Assembly: GCF_900104255.1 (NCBI RefSeq)
Contig: NZ_FNKZ01000001.1
Span: forward strand, 1,642,001-1,706,000
Direction: 5' to 3'
Length of the DNA stretch: 64,000 nt
From: Pseudoxanthomonas sp. CF385
Lineage (GTDB): Bacteria > Pseudomonadota > Gammaproteobacteria > Xanthomonadales > Xanthomonadaceae
A program made the translations under genes and the position numbers. Below are positions 62,727 to 64,000 of the stretch, one piece after another (within the stretch, counting starts at the first letter, position 1; each line of letters begins with the position of its first letter). The notes below the pieces were generated by a model. It searched no databases. It was not told the origin of the DNA and was given only the letters and a program-made list of their open reading frames with translations.

Positions 62727-62761
62727 AATTCCAATATTCCGGAAATATGGAATGTTGTCAA
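62727..62761 (-). promoter_or_regulatory. ars operon promoter with overlapping operator
   Basis: On the minus strand TTGACA (plus 62756-62761), a 17-base spacer, and AATATT (plus 62733-62738), then six bases to the arsR ATG. An imperfect inverted repeat, ATTCCAATATTCC and GGAAATATGGAAT (plus 62728-62753, 10 of 13 matching), covers the spacer and -10, as expected for an ArsR operator. The transcript is predicted to be leaderless. Confidence 0.75.
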
Positions 62762-62792
62762 TCCGGGTCCGCCAACGGCGGGCTTGCCCTGG

Positions 62793-62820
62793 AAAAACGA
62801 AGGCCCCGCATCGCGGGGCC
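62793..62820 (-). terminator. Terminator of the outer-membrane protein gene
   Basis: On the minus strand GGCCCCGC and GCGGGGCC form an 8-bp stem around GAT, followed by TTCGTTTTT. Confidence 0.88.
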
Positions 62821-62850
62821 CTCGTTTGTCGGTGTGCGGCGATGTCGACG

Positions 62851-63804
62851 TCAGAACCGGAAGGTCACGCCCGCCATCGGCCCATGCACCTTGAACTGCC
62901 CGGTGAGGCGACCGGCGACATCCACCGTGCCCACGCCCGACTCGGGCGGCGCCTCGAACGATCCGCGATAGTCGTCGCTCAGCTTCAGGCGGAACCAGTC
63001 GTAGCCCACGTGGATGCCCAGGCGCTCGGTGACGAGATATTCGACCAGCAGGCCGCCGCGCTCGAAGTGGCCACGCTCGTCGATGAAGTTGCCCCAGCGC
63101 GTGTCCAGGTATTGCGCCTGCGCCTCGATGCGCAGCCGCGGCGTCGGCGACCAGCCGATCCGCGTGTGCAGGTTGGGCGAGGTGCCGTCGCGCTTCCAGT
63201 CCAGCGTCTCCCACTGGGGTTCCAGTTCGCCGGTGCCGGTACTGCGGCCGGTGCCGCGTGCTTCCAGCGTCGCATGGGTGACGCCGGCGCCGAGTCCCCA
63301 TTGGAAGCGCGGCGTGTCCACCACCGCGAACTCGTAGTTGAGGCTGGCCAGTTCGAAGCTGAGGCGACCGTCGATGTCGATGGCGGGCACTTCGACCGGG
63401 TCGCCGGGAATCTCGACTTCGTCGAAGATCGTGCCCGGATCGACCCAGTCACCATCGAAGTTCCACGACTGCTCGCGCCGGTAGTCGTAATAGTTCGCGC
63501 GCAGCGATTGCCGGGGCGACAGACGGAAGGCGAGTTCGCCGCGCGGACGCCAGCGCCCGTCAGAATCGATTTCACCCGACGCCGCCAAGTCTTCGCTCTG
63601 CGTGCCATCGGTCGCGGTGCCGGTGCCGTCGAAGCGGATGTTGGCTTCCGGATTGAAGGCCGACAGCCGCAGTTCGAAGCGCGCTTCGTCGGCGAAATCC
63701 TGGGCTGCGGCGCCCAGTGCGATGCAGGAAAGCGGAAGGCAGGCCAGCAGCGATACGACGCGTGACGTGCTTGGGGAACGGTGGGATTTCACGAAGTGCT
63801 CCAT
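62851..63804 (-). CDS. Putative outer-membrane beta-barrel protein
   Basis: 317 residues. A signal peptide (to about AAAQD, residue 36) precedes alternating, aromatic-rich strands with short turns and a C-terminal FRF, the usual barrel end signal. Strand-like pieces include FELRLSAFNPEANIRFDG, SLRANYYDYRREQSWNF and LGIHVGYDWFRLKLSDDY. It has the general look of OmpW/OprF-N-terminal style barrels, but no family can be named. ATG 63804 starts the signal peptide. The 196 bases from here to the window end hold no gene I can support. Confidence 0.75.
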   Translation of the reverse strand: MEHFVKSHRSPSTSRVVSLLACLPLSCIALGAAAQDFADEARFELRLSAFNPEANIRFDGTGTATDGTQSEDLAASGEIDSDGRWRPRGELAFRLSPRQSLRANYYDYRREQSWNFDGDWVDPGTIFDEVEIPGDPVEVPAIDIDGRLSFELASLNYEFAVVDTPRFQWGLGAGVTHATLEARGTGRSTGTGELEPQWETLDWKRDGTSPNLHTRIGWSPTPRLRIEAQAQYLDTRWGNFIDERGHFERGGLLVEYLVTERLGIHVGYDWFRLKLSDDYRGSFEAPPESGVGTVDVAGRLTGQFKVHGPMAGVTFRF

Positions 63805-64000
63805 GCGTGGGGGTAACACACCCTTGCGCATGCGGAGTCGACATGAAGTGAACTGCGGTCGCGCATGTCGCACGATGATGTGCTTATCCGCATCGATCTC
63901 ACCGCATCGATGACGTATGTCGTGCAGCTTTGTGGACGCGCGGTGAGTTCAGTGACGTCGAAGGAAGATCAACGCGTTCTGCATCTGCTGATCACATGGA

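Noticed and set aside
63805..64000. Possible short gene at the window end
   Set aside because: Open frames there are antisense or run off without start context, ribosome site or motif.

Overview
The window is a GC-rich, densely packed chromosomal segment of a gammaproteobacterium of the Xanthomonadaceae/Lysobacteraceae type. Support for this comes from the tig-clpP-clpX-lon-hupB block, a KdkA-type Kdo kinase beside a family-9 glycosyltransferase, fab genes followed by pabB-mltG-tmk-holB-pilZ, and a Slp-type lipoprotein. A Pseudoxanthomonas-, Luteimonas- or Lysobacter-like genome fits. The genus is inference, because no rRNA gene is present. I see no prophage, transposase or CRISPR array.

Layout. 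1-2.4 kb: the end of an isocitrate/isopropylmalate dehydrogenase, an NhaC-type antiporter and a Bax-inhibitor-1 family protein. 2.5-10.3 kb: five tRNAs (Pro, Arg, His, Lys, Leu), then trigger factor, ClpP, ClpX, Lon and HU, then tRNA-Val and tRNA-Asp. 10.5-17.7 kb: PpiD, then the conserved mltD-gloB / methyltransferase-rnhA-(GNAT)-dnaQ locus and a PP2C phosphatase. 17.9-21.4 kb: tRNA-Ser(CGA), a DUF6165-type protein, a nitronate monooxygenase-like enzyme, a heptosyltransferase-like protein and KdkA. 21.4-25.3 kb: a metallo-hydrolase, moaA-moaC-moaD-moaE and a secreted beta-propeller protein. 25.3-26.0 kb: an RNA-rich gap with the 4.5S SRP RNA, tRNA-Ser(GGA), truncated 3' copies of both, and a folded repeat. 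26.1-29.2 kb: dnaX, ybaB, recR and a HIT protein. 29.2-35.5 kb: Slp lipoprotein, a MoxR-DUF58-transglutaminase operon and a large membrane glycosyltransferase. 35.5-46.4 kb: maf, the fatty-acid synthesis cluster (yceD-rpmF-fabH-fabD-fabG-acpP-fabF) and pabB-mltG-tmk-holB-pilZ. 46.4-52 kb: an end-joining module (Ku, a GIY-YIG-like protein, LigD) and a convergent topoisomerase IB with a small acidic protein. 52-60.3 kb: a KaiC-like double ATPase with a hybrid histidine kinase, an orphan two-component sensor, and three unrecognised proteins. 60.4-62.8 kb: an arsenic operon (arsR-arsI-arsN2-like-arsC-aquaglyceroporin). 62.8-64 kb: a beta-barrel-like outer-membrane protein and a gene-free end.

How the genes work together. 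The window is mostly core housekeeping: protein quality control, DNA replication and repair, lipid and molybdenum-cofactor synthesis, and envelope assembly. Many genes are translationally coupled through ATGA, GTGA or TGATG overlaps (rnhA-GNAT-dnaQ, moaC-moaD, moaE-propeller, mltG-tmk-holB, and the ars operon). The accessory part lies after 46 kb. The most unusual observations are the duplicated 3' half of the SRP RNA gene, a matching 3' fragment of the neighbouring tRNA-Ser, several genes whose -10 box lies exactly six bases before the ATG (predicted leaderless mRNAs), an ars operon with a channel instead of an efflux pump, and a glycosyltransferase carrying an extra soluble C-terminal domain.
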